A stretch of DNA of 7,824 bases from an uncultured Oscillospiraceae bacterium (GCA_934591845.1 CAKTPO010000037.1:1-7824); one strand, 5' to 3'; numbered from the stretch's first letter, positions 1-5,719 are shown. Notes: generated by a model from the sequence alone, not told the origin. Made by a program: numbers and translations.

Positions 1-44
1 TGAGTCCGGTGCAATACCGAACTCATTACGCAGAAGCTATTTAA
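1..44 (+). CDS. IS3-family transposase (OrfB), last 14 codons only
   Basis: Only the C-terminus is inside the window. Read from base 3, the codons give SPVQYRTHYAEAI-type residues and a TAA at 42-44. The SPVQYRT motif is the usual C-terminal end of IS150-group IS3 transposases (the rve integrase OrfB), in which a KGxSPVQYR stretch closes the protein. The stop is followed after 7 bases by the IS terminal repeat, the normal IS3 arrangement. An identical copy in inverted orientation closes the other end of the window. The assignment rests on this short motif plus the terminal repeat; the catalytic DDE domain lies outside. Confidence 0.75.
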   Translation, partial: SPVQYRTHYAEAI

Positions 45-71
45 CCAGAATTGTCCAACTTTTGGGGTGCA
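1..71 (+). mobile_element. Right end of an IS3-family (IS150-like) insertion sequence, left copy
   Basis: This stretch contains the end of the transposase gene (stop at 42-44) and a terminal inverted repeat at 52-71, TGTCCAACTTTTGGGGTGCA. Read inward it is TGCACCCCAAAAGTTGGACA, the TG...CA-type end with a CCCCAAAAGTTGGACA core typical of IS150-group elements. The IS boundary is placed at 71, just before TATCAG. The exact base is inferred, because the adjacent six bases are also shared with the other copy and may belong to the target site. Confidence 0.75.
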
Positions 72-88
72 TATCAGGTGGGCGGTTA
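72..88 (-). terminator. Disrupted terminator of the left toxin remnant (first arm only)
   Basis: On the minus strand the toxin stop codon runs into AACCGCCCACCTGATA and then directly into the IS end. A GC-rich arm right after a stop, with no matching second arm or T-run, looks like the first half of an intrinsic terminator split in its loop by the IS. The same arrangement is seen next to the intact toxin at the other end. The missing half is outside the window, so this is an inference. Confidence 0.45.
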
Positions 89-127
89 CTTCTTGCTATT
101 ATGATCAATGATTCCAATTGCAAGTGC
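86..127 (-). pseudogene. C-terminal remnant of a holin-like toxin gene
   Basis: Read on the minus strand, these bases encode LAIGIIDHNSKK and a TAA stop (88-86), preceded by a few unrelated residues. The intact toxin at 7644-7739 ends LIIGILDHKNKK, so 8 of 12 residues match, and the DNA after the stop also matches (AACCGCCC then CTGATA). Upstream the homology stops, and the frame enters the hairpin that ends the M56 gene, with no start codon or ribosome site. This is a 3' fragment of a paralogous mini-toxin, left at a junction where the rest was replaced or deleted. The fragment is short, so the homology call depends on matching position, stop and flanking DNA together. Confidence 0.6.
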
Positions 128-136
128 GGAAGCGTA

Positions 137-175
137 AAATCGCCCCCGGTTTTGTAGTGAAACCGGGGGCGATTT
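137..175 (-). terminator. Intrinsic terminator after the M56 gene
   Basis: A perfect 16-bp stem (137-152 with 160-175, core CGCCCCCGG/CCGGGGGCG) encloses a 7-base loop. It lies about 35 bases beyond the M56 stop codon. On the minus strand the stem ends in ATTTT, a short T-run that is adequate given the very stable stem. The dyad is symmetric enough to work in both directions. Confidence 0.85.
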
Positions 176-208
176 ACGTCTGGTAAGGGCTGCGGTCAGG
201 GTAAAAGA

Positions 209-2206
209 TCAACTGCCAACGTTTCCGTATTCTTCCCGGATCCGTTCCCCCACAAGCTCCTCGTCCAGGGAAACAATGGATTCCGCAATGTCCAGCTGAT
301 GCTCCCCAAATATATCGTTTTGCAGGTGGATGTTTATAAAGTTTCCCTGGGCATCAAACTGAAAATTCAGGAAGTAACAGGACGGATATTCCGGAGAATC
401 TATGTAAGGCTTGTCAATACGGAGCATGACCACGGTACCGGTTTCAAAGGTGAGGGTATGGATGTAGGTCACAGCATCATCCCATTGGAAAGAGGCCAGC
501 CAGGGCATTTCCATGTCCGCATTCCAGCTGCCGTCCTGCTCCCAAGTACCGCCCCGACTAACGTATACGGTGCCGTTTACAACCATGTGGCCCGATTTCA
601 GGGGGAGCTGCTGTTCCTGGGCAATGGCGGCGGATTCCGGGGCGATTTCCGTAAGCACCAGCCGGTTTTCCCCATCCTGATAGTAATTCGTCACCGACCA
701 GGGCTGATGGGTGTCTCCTGTAGCGGACCGCTGAATAAGCAAGTGGCAGCTGCCGGACTGGATGGCGTTGAGAACCGCCTGGCACTGTTCCAGAGCGGCT
801 TTCTGGGCAGCGATTTCCTGGGCAGAGGGTTCTGTTACCACGGGAATCCCATCTATGGACACGGTTTCCAGGAAATCTTCGGTACGTATGCTGGAAATCT
901 GATTCAAGTCGAACCACACGTCATAAATCTGGTCGCCGGTGATAAAGAACGTGTGCAGCTCCCGCAGGGCATCCGGGTTGCCGTCCCAGAAAATCTCGGT
1001 CTCCGTGTCCCCGTAGGGGGAGCTGCCGGACATATAGGAGAGGGGGCAGCCCACTTCCGCTTCTTTCAGCTCCACCAAATCAGAGGCTACAAACGCCGGA
1101 TAGTCCCGCCGATCAATGCCGCCTACGGTCTGTTCTCCTTGGGTAAGCACCAGGCCGTTCTCCCGGCTTTCTGCCTCAAAGCCCTGGGGCAGCACCATGG
1201 TCAGTGCGCCGTATTGCAGGGTATCCCCCTCTGCCGCAATGCCCGTATCCGCACCGGGATCGACTGCATTCCCCTTTTCTTTGGGGTTCACGGCACAGGC
1301 CACCAAGACAGCGGCACACACCAGAAAACAAAGCAGGCTGACCCAGACCTTGGGCTTTTTCCATTTTGCCATATTCAAAACCCGTCCTTTCGTATCACCC
1401 TGACCAAAGGCCAGGGGCGTAACGGCAATACGCTTCTTGCTGGTGGCCAGCCGCAGCAGGGAGGCGGAATAATCCCCCCGGATTTGGGGACCCAGCTGCC
1501 GAATCACCGCTTCATCACAACTCATTTCCATGTCTTTCCCCGCCAGCACGAACGCCACCCACACCAAAGGGTCAAACCAGTGGATACACAGGGCGCAGTA
1601 GGCCAGAAGCTTCCAGATGTGGTCAAAGCGGCGGATATGGTGCCGCTCATGGGCAAGAATATAAGGCAGCTCCTGGCCGGGGAGATTGGAGGGCAAATAG
1701 ATTTTGGGCCGGAATACCCCCAGAACAAAGGGGGTGCCGATATGGTCTGCCCAATAGATGCCCCGTTCCAAGGGTACCGCATCCACCAGCTTTTTCCGGA
1801 GCCGGAGGTACTGCCCCAGGCCGGAAAGCCCCAAGACAGCCACTCCGGAAAGCCAGAGCGCGGGGACAAAGGATGCCCGGTCAACGGGCTTGCTTTCCTG
1901 GAAATGCCGGACCGGGACGTCCCGGTCTGAGGGGCCTTCGGAAAAAGCGGGAACATCCCCGGGAAGAAAGGAAACCACCGTTGTTCCCGGAGCGGCCACC
2001 CGGATCTCCGGCTTTAACACCTTTAAAAACGAGACGGGCGCACTGAGGGACAGGGGACACAGAAGCCGGAACAGCACCACAGACCAGAGGGCGTAGGAAA
2101 AAATCTTCGGAAACCGCTTCAGAAGCAACCGTACAAGCAGCACCGGCAGAATCACCAGACTGCCTGTCAGACTCATGTTCAGCACCGCCGAAAACAGCTT
2201 ATCCAC
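209..2206 (-). CDS. M56 (BlaR1/MecR1-like) membrane metallopeptidase sensor
   Basis: This 665-residue protein is a BlaR1-type signal-transducing membrane protease. The N-terminus has hydrophobic segments (about 5-30, 35-55, 113-133), and the zinc protease motif HERHH is at 186-190. The family's conserved MEMSCDEAVI block is at 226-235. A last membrane segment lies at about 287-305. It ends in LVAC, like a lipobox, so the outer part may resemble a fused lipoprotein. The remaining 360 residues should be extracellular. They do not show the SxxK/SxN/KTG penicillin-binding domain of true BlaR1, so the ligand is unknown. The start is GTG at 2206, with AGGAGGG seven bases upstream inside the end of the repressor gene; the 8-bp overlap implies translational coupling. 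In this family, activated protease leads to inactivation of the partner BlaI repressor. The family call is firm; the signal is not known. Confidence 0.92.
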   Translation of the reverse strand: MDKLFSAVLNMSLTGSLVILPVLLVRLLLKRFPKIFSYALWSVVLFRLLCPLSLSAPVSFLKVLKPEIRVAAPGTTVVSFLPGDVPAFSEGPSDRDVPVRHFQESKPVDRASFVPALWLSGVAVLGLSGLGQYLRLRKKLVDAVPLERGIYWADHIGTPFVLGVFRPKIYLPSNLPGQELPYILAHERHHIRRFDHIWKLLAYCALCIHWFDPLVWVAFVLAGKDMEMSCDEAVIRQLGPQIRGDYSASLLRLATSKKRIAVTPLAFGQGDTKGRVLNMAKWKKPKVWVSLLCFLVCAAVLVACAVNPKEKGNAVDPGADTGIAAEGDTLQYGALTMVLPQGFEAESRENGLVLTQGEQTVGGIDRRDYPAFVASDLVELKEAEVGCPLSYMSGSSPYGDTETEIFWDGNPDALRELHTFFITGDQIYDVWFDLNQISSIRTEDFLETVSIDGIPVVTEPSAQEIAAQKAALEQCQAVLNAIQSGSCHLLIQRSATGDTHQPWSVTNYYQDGENRLVLTEIAPESAAIAQEQQLPLKSGHMVVNGTVYVSRGGTWEQDGSWNADMEMPWLASFQWDDAVTYIHTLTFETGTVVMLRIDKPYIDSPEYPSCYFLNFQFDAQGNFINIHLQNDIFGEHQLDIAESIVSLDEELVGERIREEYGNVGS

Positions 2207-2570
2207 GGGAGTCCCTCCTCATATCGTCAATGATTTGTTGCAGCTGGTCAATTTCCCTGTCGGATAGCTGCTTCCGGCTGCCAAAGGCGGCCAAAAAGGC
2301 GGGCAGAGAGCCATGGAAGGTTTCTTCCACAAACTGCTCACTCTGTCGGGCATAGAATTCCTCCCGGCTCACCAGGGCGGTGACCTGACTGCCGTCATTC
2401 CGGAACAGCCCCCGGTCACACAGCCGTTTCAAAACCGTATAGGTGGTGGTGCGTTTCCAGTGCAGCCGCTCCTCCGCCAACTCCGTCAAACGCCGGGAGG
2501 TCACCGGCGCATTGTCCCAGATCATGTCCGCAAAAACACCTTCGATTCTCCCAAGCTTGTATTCTGCCAT
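2199..2570 (-). CDS. blaI: BlaI/MecI-family transcriptional repressor
   Basis: This 123-residue winged-helix repressor has the normal length for BlaI/MecI. The start MAEYKLGRIEG leads into the DNA-binding domain (about 1-70), with the conserved recognition region TTTYTVLKRLCDRGL at 41-55. The second half (71-123) is the helical dimerisation domain in which homologues are cleaved when the partner sensor is activated. ATG 2570 is chosen over an upstream start at 2606 because GAGGAGG lies seven bases before it and because the upstream codons would fall in the operator region. It is first in an operon with the M56 gene, overlapping it by 8 bp. Two dyads matching BlaI operators cover its own promoter, so autorepression is expected. 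The gene symbol is given by family; which outside genes it controls is unknown. Confidence 0.92.
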   Translation of the reverse strand: MAEYKLGRIEGVFADMIWDNAPVTSRRLTELAEERLHWKRTTTYTVLKRLCDRGLFRNDGSQVTALVSREEFYARQSEQFVEETFHGSLPAFLAAFGSRKQLSDREIDQLQQIIDDMRRDSRG

Positions 2571-2582
2571 AGGGCTTCCTCC

Positions 2583-2599
2583 TCTACTATTTGTAGACA
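2583..2599. promoter_or_regulatory. BlaI-type operator, proximal
   Basis: TCTACTATTTGTAGACA is an imperfect dyad with TCTAC/GTAGA half-sites, like the TACA...TGTA core of BlaI/MecI operators. It lies at or just after the expected transcription start of the blaI-M56 operon and ends 12 bases before the blaI start codon. Its centre is 24 bp from the second operator. Confidence 0.8.
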
Positions 2600-2604
2600 A
2601 CCAC

Positions 2605-2633
2605 ACTCTACTACATGTAGACTAAAAAGTCAA
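2605..2633 (-). promoter_or_regulatory. Promoter of the blaI-M56 operon
   Basis: On the minus strand, TTGACT (2633-2628) and TAGAGT (2610-2605) are separated by exactly 17 bases. The distal operator fills the spacer and overlaps the -10 box, so bound repressor would block RNA polymerase. The blaI start codon is about 35 bases from the -10 box. Confidence 0.8.
2607..2623. promoter_or_regulatory. BlaI-type operator, distal
   Basis: TCTACTACATGTAGACT contains the near-perfect core CTACATGTAG (TCTAC...GTAGA half-sites) and is a direct repeat of the proximal site in the same orientation. It occupies the promoter spacer and part of the -10 element. Two operators at one promoter fits cooperative binding of two repressor dimers, as in bla/mec systems. 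Confidence 0.85.
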
Positions 2634-2669
2634 GACCGTTCTGGAGAATTTATAAAGTCTTAAGGAATG

Positions 2670-2684
2670 GGGAAACGTTTTCCC
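2670..2684. promoter_or_regulatory. Palindrome upstream of the MATE promoters
   Basis: GGGAAACGTTTTCCC has GGGAAA/TTTCCC arms around CGT. It lies just upstream of the first of two possible MATE promoters and about 40 bases upstream of the blaI -35 box. The CG centre with flanking A and T recalls catabolite-response (cre) sites, but the terminal T and A bases of that consensus are missing. It could be an operator for either divergent unit; the binding protein is unknown. Confidence 0.35.
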
Positions 2685-2685
2685 T

Positions 2686-2715
2686 TTGCGCCCCGTATCA
2701 GAAATGACGTATAAT
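2686..2715 (+). promoter_or_regulatory. Possible upstream promoter for the MATE gene
   Basis: A perfect -10 box TATAAT (2710-2715) follows TTGCGC (2686-2691) at 18 bases. The -35 match is poor (3 of 6). It would act in tandem with the better promoter 50 bases downstream. Confidence 0.35.
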
Positions 2716-2736
2716 CCCCGTTTTTACAAAAAATAA

Positions 2737-2765
2737 TTGACAATTTCCGGAATAAATGATATAAA
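2737..2765 (+). promoter_or_regulatory. Main promoter for the MATE gene
   Basis: A consensus TTGACA (2737-2742), a 17-base spacer and TATAAA (2760-2765) make the best sigma-A-type promoter in the window. Transcription would start near 2772, leaving a leader of about 250 nt before the MATE start codon. A strong core promoter with a long leader suggests control after initiation. Confidence 0.8.
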
Positions 2766-2814
2766 TACTGCGAAATCAGAAAGAAACCGCTGCCCGAGCG
2801 GTGCGGCTCACCGG

Positions 2815-2886
2815 ATGGGGGCTGTGGTTCTGTCTGTAAAAATAAATATCTGTTTGCTCATCGGAGGGCTATTTCAACGTAATTGA
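2815..2886 (+). CDS. Possible 23-codon upstream ORF in the MATE leader
   Basis: ATG 2815 opens a 23-residue hydrophobic peptide (starting MGAVVLSVKIN) whose TGA stop (2884-2886) touches the first base of the terminator's 5' arm. A ribosome paused at this stop would cover that arm. Against it, no Shine-Dalgarno sequence precedes the ATG, and the start lies in or beside predicted stems. It may be a chance ORF and is kept only because of where it ends. Confidence 0.2.
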   Translation: MGAVVLSVKINICLLIGGLFQRN

Positions 2887-2995
2887 AAGGCCGGATAAGA
2901 TGTCGCTGTTTGCGTTTCCCGGAGGCTGTGGGTGTCGTAGCACTACAGCAAAAGGAGGGGGCGTGTTGGATGGCGGTTCTTGTCCGGCCTTTTTT
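2886..2995 (+). terminator. Long-loop intrinsic terminator in the MATE leader
   Basis: AAAGGCCGGATAAGA (2886-2900) pairs with TCTTGTCCGGCCTTT (2978-2992) over 15 positions with a single G-U pair, and is followed by six T in total (2990-2995). The 77-base loop contains a further hairpin (2926-2934 with 2941-2948, loop TCGTAG) and the ribosome site of the nine-codon ORF. A terminator ending 30 bases before the MATE start codon would shut off the gene unless it is prevented from forming. Confidence 0.65.
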
Positions 2996-2999
2996 GTAA
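2970..2999 (+). CDS. Nine-codon leader peptide MAVLVRPFL before the MATE gene
   Basis: ATG 2970 is preceded by AAAGGAGGGGG (2951-2961), the strongest ribosome site in the window, at an 8-base spacing. The ORF runs nine codons to TAA at 2997-2999. Codons 4-9 (CTT to TTG, 2979-2996) are the 3' arm and T-run of the leader terminator. A ribosome on this ORF would therefore physically prevent the terminator from folding. Short leader ORFs of this kind, in which drug-stalled ribosomes control downstream resistance genes, are known for erm, cat and several ABC-F genes. This specific peptide is not one I recognise. GTG 2963 and TTG 2966 lie in another frame (an open frame of no recognisable family) and are less well spaced. 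Function is inferred from position only. Confidence 0.5.
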   Translation: MAVLVRPFL

Positions 3000-3024
3000 T
3001 ATGGATTCAGAAAAAGGAGTATTT

Positions 3025-4374
3025 ATGTCAAAGGGAACGATTCAGTTATCCGATCATTTTACCGCCTCCCGGCTGCTGCGGTTTGTGCTGCCCAGCATCG
3101 GGACCATGCTTTTTACCTCCGTCTACGGCATTGTAGATGGTCTGTGTGTGTCAAATTTTGTGGGGAAAACGGCCTTTGCGGGGGTGAACCTGATTTGGCC
3201 GGTGCCGATGCTCATCGGTACCATCGGCTTTATGCTGGGAACCGGCGGCTCTGCCATTGTGGGCATTGCCCTGGGAGAGCGGGACGGCAAAAAGGCGGAT
3301 GCTTACTTTAGCCTGTTTCTGGCGGCGGCTCTGTTATCCGGTGCGTTTTTTGCCCTGTTGGGTCTGGTGTTCCTGCGGCCCATCGGGGTGCTGCTGGGAG
3401 GCCGGGGGGAAATGCTGGAATACGCCCTGCGGTATGGTGGGATCCTGCTGATGGGTGTTCCCACCTTTATCCTGCAAAACATGTTCCAGAGCTTTTTCGT
3501 TACGGCGGAAAAGCCCAACCTGGGCTTCTGGGTCACGGTGGGAGCCGGTGTTACCAACATGGTGCTGGATGTGGTATTGGTGGGGGCCTTGGGCTGGGGG
3601 GTCGAGGGAGCGGCCATTGCCACCGTCCTCAGCCAGGTCGTTGGCGGTGTGCTGCCGGTGTTCTATTTTATGAGCGGCCACAACACCAGCTGCCTGCACT
3701 TGCAGCGGCCCCAATTGAACGGACGGGTGCTGTGGATGGCCTGTGTCAACGGCTCCTCGGAGCTGATGACCAACCTGTCCATGTCCCTGGTCAACATCCT
3801 TTACAATTACCAGCTGCTCCGCTTTGCGGGAGAGGACGGTGTGGCGGCCTACGGCGTGATCATGTATGCGGCGTTCCTCTTTGTGGCGGTGTTTGTGGGC
3901 TATTCCGTGGGCAGCGCACCCATTGTCAGCTTCCATTATGGGGCGCAGAATCAGAAAGAGGTACACAACCTGTATGCCATGAGCCTGCGGCTGATTGGCA
4001 TGGTGGCGGTGGCTATGACGGTGGTGGCCATGTACCTCATTCCCCAGGTGGCCCGGTTCTTTGTGGGCTATGACCCGGAGCTGCTGGTGCTGACCACCCG
4101 GGCGTTCCGGCTCTACGGCCTGAGTTTCCTGATCATGGGCTTCAACGTCTACGCCTCCTCGTTCTTTACGGCCCTGGGGGACGGTCTGACCAGTGCCCTG
4201 ATCTCTTTCCTGCGGACGCTGCTGTTTCAGGTGGCGGCGGTTTTGCTCCTGCCCCAGCTGCTGGGCCTGGACGGGGTATGGCTGGCGGTGGTCCCGGCGG
4301 AACTGGCCTCCTTGCTGGTAAGTGTGGGGATGTTTTTCTACAAAGACCGCACGTTCCACTATCGCAGAGCGTAA
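3025..4374 (+). CDS. MATE-family multidrug efflux transporter
   Basis: This 449-residue protein of 12 membrane segments has the two six-helix bundles of the MATE (MatE) fold, about 15-215 and 232-440, joined by a polar linker at 216-232. The family's usual length is about 440-460. Visible hallmarks are an acidic residue in helix 1 (VYGIVDG, D38), the glycine-rich PMLIGTIGFMLGTGGSA loop (61-77), and the conserved end of the first bundle (TAEKPN at 160-165, GWGVEGAAIATVLSQ at 190-204). MATE pumps export cationic drugs and metabolites using Na+ or H+ gradients across the inner membrane. The start ATG 3025 has AAAAAGGAG six bases upstream; in-frame starts at 2980 and 3001 lie in the terminator and lack that site. 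The gene is monocistronic and divergent from blaI. The long leader suggests inducible expression. The substrate cannot be told. Confidence 0.93.
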   Translation: MSKGTIQLSDHFTASRLLRFVLPSIGTMLFTSVYGIVDGLCVSNFVGKTAFAGVNLIWPVPMLIGTIGFMLGTGGSAIVGIALGERDGKKADAYFSLFLAAALLSGAFFALLGLVFLRPIGVLLGGRGEMLEYALRYGGILLMGVPTFILQNMFQSFFVTAEKPNLGFWVTVGAGVTNMVLDVVLVGALGWGVEGAAIATVLSQVVGGVLPVFYFMSGHNTSCLHLQRPQLNGRVLWMACVNGSSELMTNLSMSLVNILYNYQLLRFAGEDGVAAYGVIMYAAFLFVAVFVGYSVGSAPIVSFHYGAQNQKEVHNLYAMSLRLIGMVAVAMTVVAMYLIPQVARFFVGYDPELLVLTTRAFRLYGLSFLIMGFNVYASSFFTALGDGLTSALISFLRTLLFQVAAVLLLPQLLGLDGVWLAVVPAELASLLVSVGMFFYKDRTFHYRRA

Positions 4375-4401
4375 TGAGGAAACCAACCCATTAAATTCAA
4401 G

Positions 4402-4495
4402 AATTCCGAAATCGGAATAAACTTTTAGAAATCGGCAAACAATTCCGAAATCGGAATTAATTGCAGAAAAACGCAAGAAAATTCCGATTTCGGAA
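4402..4495. repeat. Three 39-bp-spaced palindromes (ATTCCGAAATCGGAAT)
   Basis: ATTCCGAAATCGGAAT occurs at 4403-4418 and 4442-4457, and its reverse-complement core ATTCCGATTTCGGAA at 4481-4495. Starts are exactly 39 bases apart. Between the first two, a degenerate core GAAATCGG sits at 4428-4435, near the half period. The stretch is AT-rich between GC-rich genes, and follows the MATE stop by 28 bases. Each copy could be a dimer-binding operator, or a weak RNA hairpin with a 6-7 bp stem and a four-base loop. There is no protein-coding content, and the role is unknown. Confidence 0.8.
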
Positions 4496-4513
4496 CTCAG
4501 AGTGTACTTAGAC

Positions 4514-4574
4514 AAAAAATCCCCCATAGAGGATACATGGGAACCGTTCCGGTTCCGGGCTTTCTCTATGGGGG
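4514..4574 (-). terminator. Intrinsic terminator after the GGDEF gene
   Basis: CCCCCATAGAG (4521-4531) pairs perfectly with CTCTATGGGGG (4564-4574), and an inner hairpin GGAACCG/CGGTTCC sits at 4540-4556. On the minus strand the stem begins six bases past the GGDEF stop codon and is followed by ATTTTTT. On the plus strand the stem is followed by CTTCTTTAT, so it may also weakly end the MATE transcript, which shows no better terminator of its own. Confidence 0.85.
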
Positions 4575-4579
4575 CTTCT

Positions 4580-5719
4580 TTATCGGGCGTTTTGGCTTTT
4601 GTGGTATTTGCGCTTTTTTTCGTACATCTTTTCATCCATGGCGGTGAGAAAAGCTTCTTTGCCCTCTTGCGGGTCAAACGGACTCCATCCCATGGAGACG
4701 GTCAGGGTGAAAGGAGCCTCGCCGGAATGATTGAAGCGGGAAAGATGCCGGTCAATTTCCTTGGCAGTGGCCAGGGCGGTGGCTTCATTGCCGCCGGGCA
4801 GCAGGACGATGAACTCGTCTCCGGCGTAGCGGATGGCGATGCCGCCCTCGGGGATGGAGCGGAACAGAATATCCCCCATTTTGCAGATGGCCTGGTCGCC
4901 GGTGCTGTGGCCGAAGCTGTCGTTGATGTGCTTAAAATCGTTGATGTCCATCATAATGCCGTAGAGGCTCCGCCGGTTGGTTCGGGCCTGTTTTGTCAAA
5001 AGGCTATTTAGGTAGCGGCGGTTATACAGGCCGGAGAGCTCATCGGTATAGAGGTTTTCCGCATAGGCCTGCATCTGCACAAAGCACAGGGCAACGGCCA
5101 CAGAGGCCCAGGAGGTGGTGATGCCGTAGAAAAACAGCTGAATGAGGACACCTGCAAGACAGGGGCCGATAAAATACAGCACCGGGAAAAAATTCAGATT
5201 GAACCCTTGCCGTTTGGAATAGTACACCAAATGGGTGGTGTAGACAAAATAAAACATCAGGGTCACATACCCGATGATGGCCCACTGCCCCCGGTGGTAG
5301 ATGTTTTCCTCTGAGACGGCAAACAGGAAACCGGGCCGAAAGAGGTTAAACAAAATGGCGAAAACTTCGATGAGCCAGGGGATCAGCAGAAATTTGGCGT
5401 TGCGCACGGTGCGCTTGTAATTCCGGTAAATCAGCAGGTCCACATAAAAAGACCACAAAAAGCCAATGCTCACGGTACCCAGAAAGCACAGGCTGTTGGT
5501 GAGCATATTCAGCGCCCGGGCCCCGGGAAACTGCTCTCCGTCTACCCAGAACGAAACGGTTTCCAGCAGCGCCCCCAGCAGATTCACCACAGCCATGGCA
5601 TCATACAGCCGGGCCTCGCCCCGGATATTCTCCCGGTTCTTCCGTCTGCAATTGAGCAGAAACCACATCATCAAAATGGCCCCGCCGTTTGCCACCAGAA
5701 TTTCTTCCCAAACGATCAT
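4580..5719 (-). CDS. Membrane-bound GGDEF diguanylate cyclase
   Basis: This 379-residue protein has six or seven hydrophobic segments (about residues 1-210) followed by a GGDEF domain (about 222-375). The domain shows DELSGLYNRRYL at 226-237, DINDFKHIND at 258-267 and the catalytic loop AGDEF at 299-303; alanine in the first position is seen in active enzymes. Such proteins join two GTP into cyclic di-GMP at the cytoplasmic face. The position of the RxxD inhibitory site, five residues before AGDEF, reads PEGG, so product feedback through that site is unlikely. No EAL or HD-GYP domain is present. ATG 5719 is preferred because GGAGG lies nine bases upstream; a TTG 21 bases further upstream is in frame but would include this site. 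It is monocistronic, with its own promoter and terminator. What the membrane part senses is unknown. Confidence 0.92.
   Translation of the reverse strand: MIVWEEILVANGGAILMMWFLLNCRRKNRENIRGEARLYDAMAVVNLLGALLETVSFWVDGEQFPGARALNMLTNSLCFLGTVSIGFLWSFYVDLLIYRNYKRTVRNAKFLLIPWLIEVFAILFNLFRPGFLFAVSEENIYHRGQWAIIGYVTLMFYFVYTTHLVYYSKRQGFNLNFFPVLYFIGPCLAGVLIQLFFYGITTSWASVAVALCFVQMQAYAENLYTDELSGLYNRRYLNSLLTKQARTNRRSLYGIMMDINDFKHINDSFGHSTGDQAICKMGDILFRSIPEGGIAIRYAGDEFIVLLPGGNEATALATAKEIDRHLSRFNHSGEAPFTLTVSMGWSPFDPQEGKEAFLTAMDEKMYEKKRKYHKSQNAR

Larger units (their letters stand above)
2772..3024 (+). promoter_or_regulatory. Structured 5' leader of the MATE mRNA (candidate attenuator)
   Basis: The first part can form an imperfect stem, 2777-2788 (CAGA...CC) with 2825-2836 (GG...TCTG). 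That stem encloses or competes with a strong hairpin ACCGCT/AGCGGT at 2786-2802. A second hairpin TTTCAA/TTGAAA (2872-2877, 2883-2888) overlaps the 5' arm of the terminator that follows. The distal part holds that terminator and a nine-codon ORF with a strong ribosome site. I compared it by eye with the common riboswitch classes (cobalamin, TPP, SAM, c-di-GMP, THF, guanidine, yybP) and recognised none. The layout suggests conditional termination before an efflux gene; whether the signal is a stalled ribosome or a small ligand cannot be decided from the sequence. Confidence 0.5.

Noticed and set aside
299..1930. 543-codon plus-strand open frame opposite the M56 gene
   Set aside because: The M56 protein on the other strand has full family motifs and an operon partner. 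This frame has none and is a GC-rich shadow.
2900..3136. 78-codon frame overlapping the MATE start
   Set aside because: It has no ribosome site at its ATG, is Cys/Pro/Gly-rich without family features, and runs through the leader terminator and into the MATE gene in another frame.
4402..4495. CRISPR-like array of palindromic repeats
   Set aside because: Only three short 16-bp units occur, the gaps are partly similar to each other, one unit is inverted, and no cas gene is near. This does not fit a CRISPR array.
3334..4677. 447-codon minus-strand open frame opposite the MATE gene
   Set aside because: It spans the MATE gene, the palindromic repeats, a terminator and the end of the GGDEF gene. 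Its composition is His/Gln-rich shadow sequence.
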